A DNA stretch of 64,000 bases from Ruminococcaceae bacterium D5. Its GTDB lineage: Bacteria; Bacillota; Clostridia; Oscillospirales; Ruminococcaceae. The notes beneath the pieces are model-generated. The model did no database searches and was not told the origin of the DNA. It worked only from the letters and a program-made list of their open reading frames with translations. Both the position numbers and the translations under genes were made by a program. The stretch lies in assembly GCA_900113995.1 (NCBI GenBank), contig FORK01000008.1:53641-117640 (forward strand), in the 5' to 3' direction. Each line of letters opens with the position of its first letter. The first letter of the stretch is position 1. Below, in pieces: positions 1 through 10,316 of this stretch.

Positions 1-1
1 T

Positions 2-904
2 GACAACGCACAGACCGAGGTGAAGAAAATCTTCACCGATCCCGGTGTGATCGCCCGTCTGGCCGAGCGCGGCACGGTTCTTTCGTCGGCCAACTCGATC
101 AACTGGGGCCGTCTGGTTCCGCAGATTGTCTACTATTTCTCGGCCTATGCCGATCTTGTCGGCTGCGAATGCATCAAGCTTGGCGACCCGGTCAACTTTG
201 TCGTTCCGACTGGAAACTTCGGCAACATCCTTGCAGGCTACTATGCCAAGCGGATGGGCCTGCCGGTGGGCAAGCTGATCTGCGCTTCGAACCAGAACGA
301 CGTTTTGGCCGACTTTATGAAGAGCGGCGTTTACGATGCCAACCGCAATTTCTATACCACGATGTCCCCGTCGATGGATATCCTGATTTCCTCGAACCTT
401 GAGCGTCTGCTCTATGAGCTTTGCGGCAAGGACGACCTCCAGGTTGCTGCCATGATGCAGGAGCTCAAGGAAAACCGACGCTACTCGATTTCCCAGGAAA
501 TGAAGGCGCAGCTCGATGCCGATTTCTGGGGCGGCACGGTCGGCGACGAGATATGCCGCGGCATCATTAAGAAAACCCTTGACGAAATCGGCTATCTGAT
601 CGATCCGCATACCTCGGTGGCCTTCGGCGTTTATGATCAGTATAAAACGGAAACGGGAGATCATACTCCGGCGGTGATTCTTTCAACCGCCTCACCCTTC
701 AAGTTTGCGGGCAGCGTGCTCGGCGCCCTGGGGGCCGAGCGCCCCGCCGATGAATTCGCCGCGGTCAAGGCGCTTTCTCAAGGAACCGGCGCCCCGATTC
801 CGAAAAATATCGCCGCTTTGGAGAAAGCAAAGATCCGCTTTACCAAGGTGCTCCTTCCGGAGGAGATGCCCCGGGAGATCGAGCTCTTTGCTTCTCAGAA
901 ATAA
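2..904 (+). CDS. thrC: Threonine synthase, C-terminal part (5' end outside window)
   Basis: PLP enzyme converting O-phosphohomoserine to threonine in the cytosol. The frame is already open at base 2, so the gene starts upstream of the window; the GTG at 20 is internal. The glycine-rich phosphate-binding motif PTGNFGNILAG is visible near residue 60 of the visible part, and the long C-terminal arm of clostridial ThrC follows (SPSMDILISSNLERLL). The PLP-lysine region lies outside. A hairpin follows the stop by about 30 bases. The family call is secure; only the missing N-terminus limits it. Confidence 0.93.
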   Translation, partial: DNAQTEVKKIFTDPGVIARLAERGTVLSSANSINWGRLVPQIVYYFSAYADLVGCECIKLGDPVNFVVPTGNFGNILAGYYAKRMGLPVGKLICASNQNDVLADFMKSGVYDANRNFYTTMSPSMDILISSNLERLLYELCGKDDLQVAAMMQELKENRRYSISQEMKAQLDADFWGGTVGDEICRGIIKKTLDEIGYLIDPHTSVAFGVYDQYKTETGDHTPAVILSTASPFKFAGSVLGALGAERPADEFAAVKALSQGTGAPIPKNIAALEKAKIRFTKVLLPEEMPREIELFASQK

Positions 905-933
905 ATTCCCGAATTGCGCGGAAAAGAAGGCGA

Positions 934-968
934 GCGTTGCAAAATGTATTTTTTGCATTTTGCAACGC
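934..968 (+). terminator. Perfect 13-bp hairpin after thrC
   Basis: GCGTTGCAAAATG (934-946) pairs perfectly with CATTTTGCAACGC (956-968) around a T-rich 9-base loop. It lies just behind the thrC stop and probably ends or protects that transcript. No clear T-run follows, so efficiency is uncertain. Confidence 0.55.
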
Positions 969-1261
969 CCGCGTCTGTCCCGACAGTGGTCTTTGCCGCT
1001 GCGTATCCTCGCACCGGCCCAAATGGATCTTCCCACTCTGCTGCACCCGGCCATGCGGCCCGCGGCGTGATTTACCGTGCTTCGGCATTCCAGCTGCGCG
1101 GCCTGCGGGCATGCCTTACCGCACTTTTGGGGCCTGTTATCCGGAGTATTGCAGGGCATGAAGCAGAGATTTCGGGTGTCTCGGGCACAGGCCTGACAGA
1201 CCTTCTCTGCGGCGGACCCTTTCGTTTTGAACCGAGCTGTGCTTCTATTCAAAAAGCTTTC
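969..1261. other. GC-rich intergenic stretch, no supported gene
   Basis: About 290 bases between the thrC hairpin and the small DUF1540 gene. Both strands have open frames here, but none has a ribosome binding site or a recognisable motif. I see no RNA gene and no clear promoter. Confidence 0.5.
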
Positions 1262-1426
1262 TTATGCCTTGGGACGAAAGGTGGCGCAAACTGTTTCGTC
1301 GCTGCATCCGGCGGTGCAGGCGCAGTATTGCGGGCCGACATCGACCTTTTTGGCAGTGCAGCGGCAGTCGTCATTATAGACACAGTTCTGAACGTTGCAG
1401 CAAATGCAGTTTCTTGCTTCTTCCAT
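1262..1426 (-). CDS. DUF1540 cysteine-rich small protein (54 aa)
   Basis: A 54-residue protein read on the minus strand from ATG at 1426, with AGGAGGTGAAC as a strong ribosome binding site. It carries the DUF1540 pattern: an N-terminal CICCNVQNCVYND, a CRCTAKKVDVG segment, and a C-terminal ETVCATFRPK. It has eight cysteines, suggesting metal binding or disulfides. DUF1540 proteins are common in clostridia and of unknown function. It is too short for most ORF cut-offs and easily missed. It stands alone, convergent with thrC and divergent from the phosphoesterase gene. Confidence 0.88.
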   Translation of the reverse strand: MEEARNCICCNVQNCVYNDDCRCTAKKVDVGPQYCACTAGCSDETVCATFRPKA

Positions 1427-1526
1427 CTCGTTCACCTCCTCTCACAGATGAAGCATTTGCATTTGCCGGGGGAGAATACGCGGTAAAATTTTTTGAGTCG
1501 GCCTAAATCCTTGAAAGGAGAATCCC

Positions 1527-2210
1527 ATGGCGATCTTTGCAATTGGGGACCTGCATCTTTCCACCGGCTGCAACAAGCCGATGGATATTTTTTCCGGATG
1601 GCAGGATTACGTCGGCCGTATCACCTCCGACTGGAGGTCGCGGGTTGATGTGCAGGATACCGTTGTGATCGCGGGGGACATCTCCTGGGGAATGAATTTT
1701 AAGGAAGCCAAGAGTGATTTTGAGCTGCTCCACTCGCTGCCCGGCCGGAAGATCCTGATGAAGGGAAACCATGATTACTGGTGGAACAGCCGCAAAAAGA
1801 TGGAGGAGTTTTTTGATCAGAACGGTTTAACCAGCCTGACCATTCTCCATAATAGTTGTGTTGCGGCTGAGGGCGTTGCCCTCTGCGGGACACGCGGGTG
1901 GATGCTGGAGGAAGAATGCCTCCATGACCGCACTGTCGCGGCCCGGGAGGAGGGGCGTCTTCGCGCCTCGCTGGAGGCTGCGAAGAAGCTGGAGCTTGCG
2001 CCGGTTGCCTTCCTGCATTATCCTCCGCTTTTTGCCGATTCGATTTCGGGCGGCATGATTGACCTGCTGCGCGAATACGGTGTAAAGCGCTGTTTTTATG
2101 GTCATCTGCATGGAGCGGCCTGCTCGCAGGCTTTCGAAGGGGAATACCTCGGAATCGAATTTTCACTGATTTCCGCCGACCATCTCAAATTTCGTTTGAA
2201 AGAGCTGTAA
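1527..2210 (+). CDS. Metallophosphoesterase
   Basis: A 227-residue calcineurin-like phosphoesterase. The two-metal motifs are in order: GDLHL (7-11), GDISW (50-54), GNHDYWW (80-86) and a late GHLHG (192-196), which together supply the Asp/His/Asn ligands. The protein is cytosolic with no signal peptide. The substrate cannot be read from sequence; the family cleaves phosphomonoesters, diesters or nucleotides. The ATG at 1527 follows GAAAGGAG with good spacing. It is apparently monocistronic, ahead of the tig promoter. Confidence 0.85.
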   Translation: MAIFAIGDLHLSTGCNKPMDIFSGWQDYVGRITSDWRSRVDVQDTVVIAGDISWGMNFKEAKSDFELLHSLPGRKILMKGNHDYWWNSRKKMEEFFDQNGLTSLTILHNSCVAAEGVALCGTRGWMLEEECLHDRTVAAREEGRLRASLEAAKKLELAPVAFLHYPPLFADSISGGMIDLLREYGVKRCFYGHLHGAACSQAFEGEYLGIEFSLISADHLKFRLKEL

Positions 2211-2246
2211 ATTCATAAAATTTGAGTGGCATTCATGAAGAAACTG

Positions 2247-2255
2247 TGTTATAAT
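2247..2255 (+). promoter_or_regulatory. Extended -10 promoter of tig
   Basis: TGTTATAAT is a perfect -10 (2250-2255) with the extended TG. The -35 is poor. It lies about 35 bases upstream of the tig start and after the phosphoesterase stop. Confidence 0.6.
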
Positions 2256-2291
2256 ACCACGATGTAATGTTGCAAACAGGAGGAAATAAAA

Positions 2292-3668
2292 ATGTCTTTG
2301 GTATCGTCGAATCAGGTGGAGACCAACCGCACCGAACTCACCGTTGAGGTCAAGGGTGAGAAGTTCCGGAAGGCGGTTGACGCCGCTGTCGCCAAGAACA
2401 TGAAGAAGATTACCATCCCCGGCTTCCGTAAAGGGAAGGCGCCCCGTGCAATGGTAGAAAAAATGTACGGCAAGGGGATGTTCTATGAGGACGCGATGAA
2501 CGCCCTTTATCCCGAGGCCTATTCCGAGGCCGTTGACGCTGCGGGCATCAAGCCGGTTGATTCCGCCGATGTCGAGGTGCTGGAAGTCAATGACGAAGGC
2601 TTTACCTTTAAGGCGACTGTCACCACCAAGCCGATTCCTGAGCTCGGAGAGTATAAGGGCCTTTCTGCGGTCAAGGCCGCCGTTGAAGTGACCGACGAGC
2701 AGATCGAGCATCAGTTTGCCCATCTGCGCGATCAGTATGCCCGCGTCATCGAGGTGACCGACCGTGCTGCGAAGCTCGGAGACATTGCCGACATCAATTT
2801 TGAGGGCTTTGTCGACGGTGTCGCCTTTGAAGGCGGCAAGGGCGAGAACCATCCTCTGACACTTGGGTCGGGCAGCTTCATCCCGGGATTTGAGGATCAG
2901 GTTGTCGGCCATTCGGTCGGCGAGGAGTTCGATGTCAACGTTACCTTCCCGGAGGAATATGGTGAAAAGTCCCTGGCCGGAAAGGCGTCTGTCTTTAAGG
3001 TCAAGATCAACGGCATCAAGGAGCGTCAGCTCCCCGAGGTTGACGACGAGTTCGCCAAGGATGTCAGCGAGTTCGACACCCTCGAGGAATTCAAAAAGGA
3101 TATGAAGGCCAAGATGATCGCCTCCGCCGAGGAGAAGGCCGCAGCCGATTTTGAAAATAAGCTGCTTGAGCAGGTCGTTGCCAATATGAAGGTCGATGTG
3201 CCCGGCTGCATGATTGAAAACCGGATTCGTGAGCTGATGCAGGACTTCGCCATGCGGATGAGCCAGCAGGGCCTCTCGCTGAAGGACTTCCTGCAGTACA
3301 GCGGTCAGACCGAGGAGCAGTTCAAGGAAACCTTCCGCCCGCAGGCCGAGAGCCAGGTTAAGACCCGCCTTGCAATGGAAGCGATTGCCGAAGCTGAAAA
3401 GATCGTCCCCACCGAGGAAGAGATTGAAGAGGAGTACAAGAAGCTCTCCGAGCAGTACCACACCGAGCTTGAGAAGCTTCGCGGCATCATCAGCGCGGCC
3501 GAGATCTCTGAGGATGTGGCCTGCCGCAAGGCGCTCGAGATCGTCCGTGAAAGCGCCTCCGCTCTCCCCGAGGAGAAGAAGGAAGACACCTCCGGGGAGG
3601 AGGCTCCCAAGCCCAGGCGCACCAGAAAGACCAAGGCTGAGAAGGAAGCCGAAGCCGTTGCCGAATAA
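2292..3668 (+). CDS. tig: Trigger factor
   Basis: Ribosome-associated chaperone and peptidyl-prolyl isomerase. The ribosome-docking signature GFRKGKAP is at residues 44-51 of the N-terminal domain; a FKBP-type PPIase domain (about 150-245, with LGSGSFIPGFEDQVVG) and a helical C-terminal chaperone domain follow. Length is 458 residues. The tail after about residue 420 is an unusual Lys/Glu/Ala-rich extension (PKPRRTRKTKAEKE) probably disordered. AGGAGG precedes the ATG. It begins the tig-clpP-clpX order typical of Firmicutes. Confidence 0.96.
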   Translation: MSLVSSNQVETNRTELTVEVKGEKFRKAVDAAVAKNMKKITIPGFRKGKAPRAMVEKMYGKGMFYEDAMNALYPEAYSEAVDAAGIKPVDSADVEVLEVNDEGFTFKATVTTKPIPELGEYKGLSAVKAAVEVTDEQIEHQFAHLRDQYARVIEVTDRAAKLGDIADINFEGFVDGVAFEGGKGENHPLTLGSGSFIPGFEDQVVGHSVGEEFDVNVTFPEEYGEKSLAGKASVFKVKINGIKERQLPEVDDEFAKDVSEFDTLEEFKKDMKAKMIASAEEKAAADFENKLLEQVVANMKVDVPGCMIENRIRELMQDFAMRMSQQGLSLKDFLQYSGQTEEQFKETFRPQAESQVKTRLAMEAIAEAEKIVPTEEEIEEEYKKLSEQYHTELEKLRGIISAAEISEDVACRKALEIVRESASALPEEKKEDTSGEEAPKPRRTRKTKAEKEAEAVAE

Positions 3669-3713
3669 CTCTTCTCAGCCCCGCACCTACATATCACAGG
3701 AGGTGTATGAATC

Positions 3714-4295
3714 ATGGCTTTAGTACCAACCGTCATTGAGCAGACCAACCGGGGAGAGCGCGCCTACGACATCTTTTCCCGCCTGCTCAACGACCGCATT
3801 ATCATGCTCTGCGATGAAGTCAACGACACGACAGCGAGCCTTGTGGTGGCGCAGCTCCTTTTTCTTGAGGGGCAGGACCCCGATAAGGATATCCAGCTTT
3901 ATATCAATTCGCCTGGCGGTTCGGTGACCGCAGGCATGGCAATTTACGACACGATGAACTATGTCAAGTGCGACGTTTCGACCACCTGCATCGGTATGGC
4001 TGCTTCGATGGGGGCGTTTTTGCTCTCATCGGGAGCCAAGGGCAAGCGGATCGCCCTGCCCAACGCCGAGATCATGATCCACCAGCCGCTTGGCGGCGCG
4101 AAGGGGCAGGCGACCGATATCAAGATCCATGCAGAGTGGATTCTCAAGATTAAGGACCGCCTCAACCGCCTGATGAGCGAACAGACCGGGCAGCCGCTTT
4201 CGGTGATCGAACATGACACCGAGCGCGACAACTTCATGTCCGCCGACGAAGCCATGAAATACGGGCTGATCGATAAGGTGATCGCTCACCGGTAA
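3714..4295 (+). CDS. clpP: ATP-dependent Clp protease proteolytic subunit
   Basis: Serine protease forming the tetradecameric chamber used by ClpX. The catalytic triad is visible: Ser98 in GMAASMG, His123 in MIHQPLGG and Asp172 in ERDNFMSA. The 193-residue length is standard. AGGAGGTG precedes the ATG. It lies between tig and clpX with short gaps, so is probably co-transcribed with them. Confidence 0.97.
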   Translation: MALVPTVIEQTNRGERAYDIFSRLLNDRIIMLCDEVNDTTASLVVAQLLFLEGQDPDKDIQLYINSPGGSVTAGMAIYDTMNYVKCDVSTTCIGMAASMGAFLLSSGAKGKRIALPNAEIMIHQPLGGAKGQATDIKIHAEWILKIKDRLNRLMSEQTGQPLSVIEHDTERDNFMSADEAMKYGLIDKVIAHR

Positions 4296-4331
4296 GGCTC
4301 CTACCATCCAGCAGTTTCGAAGGAGAAGGAT

Positions 4332-5648
4332 ATGGCAAGAGAAGATAACAAGCCGCTGCGCTGTTCTTTCTGCGGCAAGCAGCAGGAGCAGGTCAGCCGC
4401 ATGATCGCGGGTCCCGGCGTCTGCATCTGCAACGAGTGCGTCGATCTCTGCGTGAGCATCCTCGAGGAGGAAAACGGGATCGTCCGCCGCAAAAAGACGT
4501 CGAAGACCGAGGCGCAGCCTGTGTTTCTGAAGCCTGCCGAAATCAAAGCCGGGCTTGACGAGTATGTGATCGGCCAGCAAGAGGCTAAAATTGCCCTTTC
4601 AGTCGCCGTCTATAACCATTATAAACGGATTTTCTGCGCGGGCGGAGATGGGGGTGTGGAGCTGCAGAAGAGCAATGTCCTTCTGCTGGGTCCCACCGGC
4701 ACCGGCAAGACACTGCTGGCACAGACCCTCGCCAAGATGCTGGGAGTTCCGTTTGCCATTGCCGATGCCACCACTCTGACCGAGGCTGGCTACGTCGGCG
4801 AGGACGTTGAGAATATTTTGCTGCGCTTGATTCAAGCGGCCGATTTTGACGTACAGAAAGCGCAGCGCGGCATTATCTATATCGACGAAATTGATAAGAT
4901 TGCCCGTAAAAGCGAAAATCCTTCCATCACTCGGGACGTTTCGGGCGAAGGAGTGCAGCAGGCCCTGCTGAAAATTTTGGAGGGAACCGTTGCCAACGTC
5001 CCGCCTCAGGGGGGCAGAAAGCATCCGCAGCAGGAGTTTATTCAGATTGATACCTCAAATATCCTCTTTATCTGCGGCGGCGCTTTCGATGGAATCGAAA
5101 AGACGGTGGAAAAGCGGGTTGCCACCTCATCGATGGGTTTCGGCGCACCGGTGCGCAGCCGCGAGCAGACCGACGAGCTGATGAAAGAGCTGATTCCGCA
5201 GGATCTTGTCCGCTTCGGGCTGATTCCCGAACTGGTCGGGCGCCTGCCGGTCATTACTTCTCTTTCGGCTCTCGATGAGCAGGCGCTGATCCGCATTCTG
5301 CTCGAACCGAAGAATTCGATGATCAAGCAGTACCAGCGCCTCTTTGAATTGGACCGGATCACGCTCGAATTCGAGCAGGAGGCTCTGGAGGAAATCGCCC
5401 GTCTTGCCATTGAGCGCAAGACCGGTGCGCGCGGACTGCGCGGCATCCTCGAGGAGACGCTGGCCAAGCTGATGTTCGACGCTCCGAGCGATTATACGAT
5501 TGAGCGGATTGTGATTACCAAGGGCTGCGTGGACCGCACGGGAGAACCGTTGATTCTCCGCGATCCGGAACGGCTTCCCGCTGAAAGCCCCCGCGCCATT
5601 GCGGAGGCGCGCAAGCCCCGTTCCCGCACCAGCACCCCCGCGTCCTGA
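4332..5648 (+). CDS. clpX: ATP-dependent Clp protease ATP-binding subunit ClpX
   Basis: AAA+ unfoldase that feeds substrates to ClpP. It has an N-terminal C4 zinc finger (Cys11, 14, 33, 36), Walker A GPTGTGKT (120-127) and Walker [11 protein letters not shown] (181-190), then the sensor region and the small C-terminal AAA domain. The last 30 residues are Pro/Arg/Ser-rich, past the usual end of the family. Its start at 4332 follows AAGGAGAAGG. Confidence 0.97.
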   Translation: MAREDNKPLRCSFCGKQQEQVSRMIAGPGVCICNECVDLCVSILEEENGIVRRKKTSKTEAQPVFLKPAEIKAGLDEYVIGQQEAKIALSVAVYNHYKRIFCAGGDGGVELQKSNVLLLGPTGTGKTLLAQTLAKMLGVPFAIADATTLTEAGYVGEDVENILLRLIQAADFDVQKAQRGIIYIDEIDKIARKSENPSITRDVSGEGVQQALLKILEGTVANVPPQGGRKHPQQEFIQIDTSNILFICGGAFDGIEKTVEKRVATSSMGFGAPVRSREQTDELMKELIPQDLVRFGLIPELVGRLPVITSLSALDEQALIRILLEPKNSMIKQYQRLFELDRITLEFEQEALEEIARLAIERKTGARGLRGILEETLAKLMFDAPSDYTIERIVITKGCVDRTGEPLILRDPERLPAESPRAIAEARKPRSRTSTPAS

Positions 5649-5754
5649 GCCAACTTCGCTGCAAGGAGGGATTGTTCTCCGGGCTCCATGCCGGATTTGA
5701 CGCCGGCGTCGATCCCGGGGAAGAATCCCTTTTTATCTTGGTAATCATGTACAC

Positions 5755-5784
5755 TTGAAATCTTCATCTTTTATCTAGTATAAT
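5755..5784 (+). promoter_or_regulatory. Promoter of lon
   Basis: TTGAAA (5755-5760), 18-base spacer, TATAAT (5779-5784). It lies in the 208-base gap after clpX. I see no CtsR direct repeat or CIRCE element beside it. Confidence 0.7.
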
Positions 5785-5856
5785 GAATCCAGGGCATAGG
5801 GCCAATGCATTTTGCCCATCTGCCAATAAAATTTAGAATGATTGGAGGTAACCACT

Positions 5857-8274
5857 TTGAGAGAGAAAAGGACAGTGATACAGAATCAGACCCTTCCGGT
5901 CATTGCACTGCGCGGGCTGGTGCTTTTCCCGAAGATGGTGCTTCATTTCGATATTGGCCGTGAAAAGTCGATCGCGGCCCTTAATCAGGCGCTGGAAGAG
6001 GGACGGAAAATCTTTCTGACCGCCCAGAGCGATATTCAGGAGGATGATCCCCACGACGAGGGCCTGTACCGCGTCGGCGTGATCGCCGAAATCAAACAGG
6101 TGATCCGGGTGCAGGGGACGGGGCTGCGGGTCATGGCCGAGGGCCTGACCCGGGCCAAGATCCTGTCGGTGACCCAGGAAGATCCCTACTTCATCGCCGA
6201 GGTGCGCCCCTACCCGACCCGCCGGATTCCCTCCGGTTCTCAGGATCTGGTCAGCGCACTGATGCGGACGGTCAAAAATCTTTTTGAAGAATATGTCTCC
6301 CTCTCGCCGAAGATGCCCAAAGAGCTGGTGCTCGGAGTGATGGTCGCTGAGGACCCTCTGCTCCTCTCGGAGTATGTGGCGGGCAATGTGCCGCTGCCGG
6401 TTGAGGAGAAGCAGGAGGTGCTCGAGGAATCGAACGTCCTGCGCCGGCTGGAGATTCTTGCGGAGGTCTTTGAAAACGAGAATGAGATTCTTCGGCTGGA
6501 AGCGGGAATTTACGAGAAGGTCAAGAGCCAGATCGACCGCAACCAAAAGGAATACTACCTTCGTGAGCAGATGAAGGTCATTTCGGAGGAGCTTGGGGAC
6601 GATGATTCTCCCGAGGCCGAGGTGGAGGAATATCTCGACAGAATCGAAAAGCTGGGCCTTGGGGAAGAGGCGGCGGAAAAGCTGGTCAAGGAGGTTAACC
6701 GCCTTGCAAAAATGCCTTCCAACTCGCAGGAGGCTGCGGTGATTCGCGGTTACCTCGATGTTTGTCTTGAGCTTCCATGGAATATCCACCGCACCGTTAA
6801 GTCCGATATTAAGGAAGCCTCCCGAATCCTTGACCACGATCACTATGGGATGAAAAAGGTCAAGGAGCGGGTGCTGGAATCCATCGCGGTGCAGGCTCTG
6901 GCTCCCGACCAGAAGGGGCAGATTCTTTGCCTTGTCGGCCCGCCCGGTGTGGGCAAGACCTCGGTTGCACGTTCGATCGCCCGCGCGACGGGACGGGACT
7001 ATGTGCGTATCTCGCTCGGCGGCGTCAAGGACGAGTCGGACATCCGCGGCCATCGCAAGACCTACATAGGGTCGATGCCGGGCAGGATTATTGATGCGAT
7101 GCGACGTGCCAAGAGCAACAACCCGCTGATGCTTCTCGATGAGGTCGATAAGCTCGGCGGAGATTATAAGGGAGATCCTTCCTCGGCGCTGCTTGAGGTG
7201 CTCGATTCCGAGCAAAACCACGCCTTCCGCGATCATTTTCTTGAGCTGCCTTTCGACCTGTCGGAGGTTCTCTTCCTGGCGACGGCCAACAATGCCGAGC
7301 AGATCCCGGCGCCGCTCTACGACCGGATGGAGGTCATCGAGCTGCCGAGCTATACCCGTGAGGAGAAGCTGCATATCGCCAAGGAACATCTGATCCCCAA
7401 GCAGAGAAGCAAAAACGGTCTGGATGGACGGCAGGCGAGGATTACGGATGAGGCACTCTACACCGTGATCGACGGATATACCCGCGAAGCCGGTGTGCGG
7501 ACGCTTGAGCGTACCATTGCTTCGCTTTTCCGCAAATGTGCCAAAAAAATTGTGGCGGGGGAAGCGAAAAGAATCACCGTCACTCCGGAACTGGTTGAAA
7601 TGCTGCTTGGACCGCGTAAATTTCTGCCGGACGACCTCGGTAAAGCCGATGAGGTGGGCGTGGTCAACGGCCTTGCGTGGACCTCGGTGGGCGGCGAAAT
7701 GCTGCAGGTGGAAGTCGCGGTGCTTGACGGCAGCGGCAAGGTTGAACTGACCGGATCGCTCGGAGACGTGATGAAGGAATCCGCCCATGCCGCGGTCAGC
7801 TTCCTGCGTGCCCATGCCGAGCGCTATCACATCAGCCCCACCTTCTACAAGGATAAGGATATTCATGTCCATGTTCCGGAAGGCGCGGTGCCGAAGGACG
7901 GTCCTTCGGCCGGTGTGACGATCTGCACGGCTCTTGTTTCCGCCCTCTCCGGCACCCCGGTGCGGAGCAATGTCGCTATGACGGGCGAGATCACCCTGCG
8001 CGGGAGGGTTCTGCCGATCGGCGGCCTGCGGGAAAAGTCGATGGCGGCCTTCCGCAACCAAATTCAGACGGTCGTTATCCCCGCGGCTAACGAGCCGGAT
8101 ATTGCGGAGATCGATCCGGCGGTCCGGGAAGCGATCCATTTCGTGCCGGTCAGGGGAATTGACGAGGTGCTTCAGCTTGCCCTTGCGGATCTCCCTGCAC
8201 CGGAACAGAAGGCCGCGGCGCCGATGCTTCCGATGTTAGCGGCTGAAACACCCCGTCGGCCGGTGACCTGCTGA
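5857..8274 (+). CDS. lon: ATP-dependent protease La (Lon)
   Basis: Cytosolic AAA+ serine protease degrading damaged and regulatory proteins. It has an N-terminal LAN substrate domain ([15 protein letters not shown]), an AAA+ module with Walker A GPPGVGKT and Walker B MLLDEVDK, and the C-terminal protease domain with the Ser in [10 protein letters not shown] and Lys in [10 protein letters not shown] chose TTG at 5857 because GGAGGT lies 7 bases upstream; an in-frame TTG at 5842 overlaps that site. The product is 805 residues, normal for LonA. Confidence 0.95.
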   Translation: MREKRTVIQNQTLPVIALRGLVLFPKMVLHFDIGREKSIAALNQALEEGRKIFLTAQSDIQEDDPHDEGLYRVGVIAEIKQVIRVQGTGLRVMAEGLTRAKILSVTQEDPYFIAEVRPYPTRRIPSGSQDLVSALMRTVKNLFEEYVSLSPKMPKELVLGVMVAEDPLLLSEYVAGNVPLPVEEKQEVLEESNVLRRLEILAEVFENENEILRLEAGIYEKVKSQIDRNQKEYYLREQMKVISEELGDDDSPEAEVEEYLDRIEKLGLGEEAAEKLVKEVNRLAKMPSNSQEAAVIRGYLDVCLELPWNIHRTVKSDIKEASRILDHDHYGMKKVKERVLESIAVQALAPDQKGQILCLVGPPGVGKTSVARSIARATGRDYVRISLGGVKDESDIRGHRKTYIGSMPGRIIDAMRRAKSNNPLMLLDEVDKLGGDYKGDPSSALLEVLDSEQNHAFRDHFLELPFDLSEVLFLATANNAEQIPAPLYDRMEVIELPSYTREEKLHIAKEHLIPKQRSKNGLDGRQARITDEALYTVIDGYTREAGVRTLERTIASLFRKCAKKIVAGEAKRITVTPELVEMLLGPRKFLPDDLGKADEVGVVNGLAWTSVGGEMLQVEVAVLDGSGKVELTGSLGDVMKESAHAAVSFLRAHAERYHISPTFYKDKDIHVHVPEGAVPKDGPSAGVTICTALVSALSGTPVRSNVAMTGEITLRGRVLPIGGLREKSMAAFRNQIQTVVIPAANEPDIAEIDPAVREAIHFVPVRGIDEVLQLALADLPAPEQKAAAPMLPMLAAETPRRPVTC

Positions 8275-8289
8275 AAAAGGAGAAATGCT

Positions 8290-8901
8290 TTGAACTATCA
8301 TCTGGTCGTCTTTGAGAAGGCATTCGGCCTTTCCCAGCAGCTTTCCGATTCCGATTGTCCCGAGTTTGTCTTTACCGGCCGCTCCAATGTCGGAAAATCT
8401 TCGCTGCTCAATAAAATCTTCAACCGCCGCTCATTGGCGCGGGTCAGCTCGATGCCCGGCAAGACGGCAACCATCAACTTTTACCGGGCTGGGGAGGTTC
8501 GCTTTGTTGACCTCCCCGGTTACGGCTTTGCCAAGGTGGCAAAAGGGGAGCGGCGGCGCTGGGATGAGCTGATTGGCGGCTATTTCGGACAGAGCCGGGA
8601 TATCCGCATCGTTTTTCTGCTTGTTGATATGCGCCACCCGCCCTCCTCCGACGATCTGACGATGGCCAATTATCTGATTGATACGGAGATGCCTTTTGTG
8701 GTTCTGCTGACTAAGGCGGACAAGCTCAACAAAACTCAGAGAACCGCGCGTCTGGCGGCTTTTGCCCAGGAGTTTCCCTGCGGAGAGGAGATTACGATGA
8801 TTCCGTGCTCCTCGGAAACGGGGGAAGGGGTCGATGCGGTGCGGGAGATCATCGAGGATCTTTCCCAGCCCGACGACGAGCCGAAGAATGGCGGAGAATA
8901 G
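8290..8901 (+). CDS. engB: Ribosome biogenesis GTP-binding protein EngB/YsxC
   Basis: TRAFAC GTPase needed for 50S assembly. G1 is GRSNVGKS (30-37), a G2-type segment GKTATINFY follows, G3 is DLPGYG (74-79) and G4 is TKAD. The 203-residue length fits. The start is TTG at 8290 behind AAAAAGGAG. It sits 15 bases after lon, the usual Firmicute pairing. Confidence 0.94.
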   Translation: MNYHLVVFEKAFGLSQQLSDSDCPEFVFTGRSNVGKSSLLNKIFNRRSLARVSSMPGKTATINFYRAGEVRFVDLPGYGFAKVAKGERRRWDELIGGYFGQSRDIRIVFLLVDMRHPPSSDDLTMANYLIDTEMPFVVLLTKADKLNKTQRTARLAAFAQEFPCGEEITMIPCSSETGEGVDAVREIIEDLSQPDDEPKNGGE

Positions 8902-8976
8902 CGTTTTCACCGATTGCAGCCGACCGCGCAGATGATGACGCGGTGGAAATAAATCGATCAACCGGGAGGAATGACA

Positions 8977-10275
8977 ATGTTTGTATCTGACTGCCTTTCT
9001 GTCAACGAGGCGGGGCACCTGACGATCGGCTCGGCCGATACGGTGGAACTGGCACGTACCTATGGAACCCCGCTTTACGTCTTTGACGAGGGGACCATTC
9101 GCGAAACTTTGCGGCAGTATAAGGGCTCAATCGACCGCTATTACGGCGGAAAAGGACTGGTGGCCTATGCGAGTAAGGCATTTGCCTGCAAAGAGATTTA
9201 CCGCATCGTGGAAAGCGAGGGCTGTGGCATCGACGTCGTCTCCCGAGGAGAGCTTTATACTGCGCTTTCGGTTGGATTCCCCGTCGAGAAAATTTTCTAT
9301 CATGGCAACAACAAGACGGTCGAGGAGCTGACCTATGCGATTGAGCACAATGTCGGACGAATCGTCGTTGATAATCTGACCGAGCTGGAGCGTATTTCAG
9401 CCATTGCGATCTCTCAAAATAAGGTGGTTCCAATTCTGCTGCGGATCAAGCCGGGGATCGATGCACATACCCACAATTTTGTCCGCACCGGACAGATTGA
9501 TTCAAAGTTTGGCTTCGCGCTGGAAACCGGAGAGGCGCTTGATGCAGTCCGCTACGCGCTGACCCATCCGGGGGTCGCCCTCAAAGGAATCCACTGCCAT
9601 ATCGGCTCGCAGATTTTCGAGATTGACCCCTTTGAGTGCGCGGCCGAGGTGATGATCGGGTTTATGGCGGCCGTCAGGGATGAAACGGGGCTTGTTCTCA
9701 CCGAACTGAACCTTGGCGGCGGTTTCGGTATCAAGTATGTTCCGGAAAACGATCCGGTGCCCTATCAGGATTACATGGAGAAGGTTTCCGGGATGGTGCA
9801 TACGACCTGCCGCAAATACGGTCTTGAGACGCCCTTCATCGCCATCGAACCCGGCCGTTCGGTTGTCGGATCGGCCGGCATTACCCTTTACACTGTCGGC
9901 GGAGTCAAGGTGATCCCGAACATCCGCACTTATGTTTCGGTGGATGGCGGCATGACCGATAACCCCCGCTATATTCTTTACCAGTCCCAGTACGAAGCGG
10001 TGCTGGCCAACCGGGCCGCCGATCCGAAAGACAGCGTCATCACCCTTGCGGGCCGTTGCTGCGAGAGCGGCGATCTGGTCGGGGAGGGGATGCCGATTCA
10101 GTCTCCCAAGGTTGATGATATTATCGCCGTTTTGGCGACCGGAGCCTACAACTACTCGATGGCTTCCAACTATAACCGGGTACCCCGTCCCGCTGCCATT
10201 ATGGTGAGGGATGGACAGGTCCGCGAGATTATCCGGCGCGAGAGTATGGAGGATTTGGCCCGCAACGATCTCTGA
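8977..10275 (+). CDS. lysA: Diaminopimelate decarboxylase
   Basis: Fold-III PLP enzyme, the last step of lysine synthesis. The PLP-lysine motif AYASKAF is near residue 60; the HIGSQ motif, the GGGFGIKY glycine loop and the late CESGDLVGEG cysteine region of the second active-site half are present. GGGAGGA touches an ATG at 8971, so the ATG at 8977 (spacing 6) is the better start, giving 432 residues. A hairpin terminator follows. Confidence 0.94.
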   Translation: MFVSDCLSVNEAGHLTIGSADTVELARTYGTPLYVFDEGTIRETLRQYKGSIDRYYGGKGLVAYASKAFACKEIYRIVESEGCGIDVVSRGELYTALSVGFPVEKIFYHGNNKTVEELTYAIEHNVGRIVVDNLTELERISAIAISQNKVVPILLRIKPGIDAHTHNFVRTGQIDSKFGFALETGEALDAVRYALTHPGVALKGIHCHIGSQIFEIDPFECAAEVMIGFMAAVRDETGLVLTELNLGGGFGIKYVPENDPVPYQDYMEKVSGMVHTTCRKYGLETPFIAIEPGRSVVGSAGITLYTVGGVKVIPNIRTYVSVDGGMTDNPRYILYQSQYEAVLANRAADPKDSVITLAGRCCESGDLVGEGMPIQSPKVDDIIAVLATGAYNYSMASNYNRVPRPAAIMVRDGQVREIIRRESMEDLARNDL

Positions 10276-10288
10276 GAAAAACGCAAAA

Positions 10289-10316
10289 GGGGAGCGCCCG
10301 CAGAAGGGTGCTCCCC
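10289..10316 (+). terminator. Terminator of lysA
   Basis: GGGGAGCGCCC (10289-10299) pairs with GGGTGCTCCCC (10306-10316), one G-T wobble, loop GCAGAA. The T-run behind it is weak. Confidence 0.65.

Noticed and set aside
914..1486. 190-codon plus-strand frame between thrC and the phosphoesterase
   Set aside because: It begins inside the thrC hairpin region and overlaps the DUF1540 gene, which has far better evidence on the other strand.
5833..8139. A 768-codon open frame on the minus strand opposite lon
   Set aside because: Shadow of the high-GC lon reading frame; Arg/His/Gln-rich, no family motif, and lon itself is fully supported.
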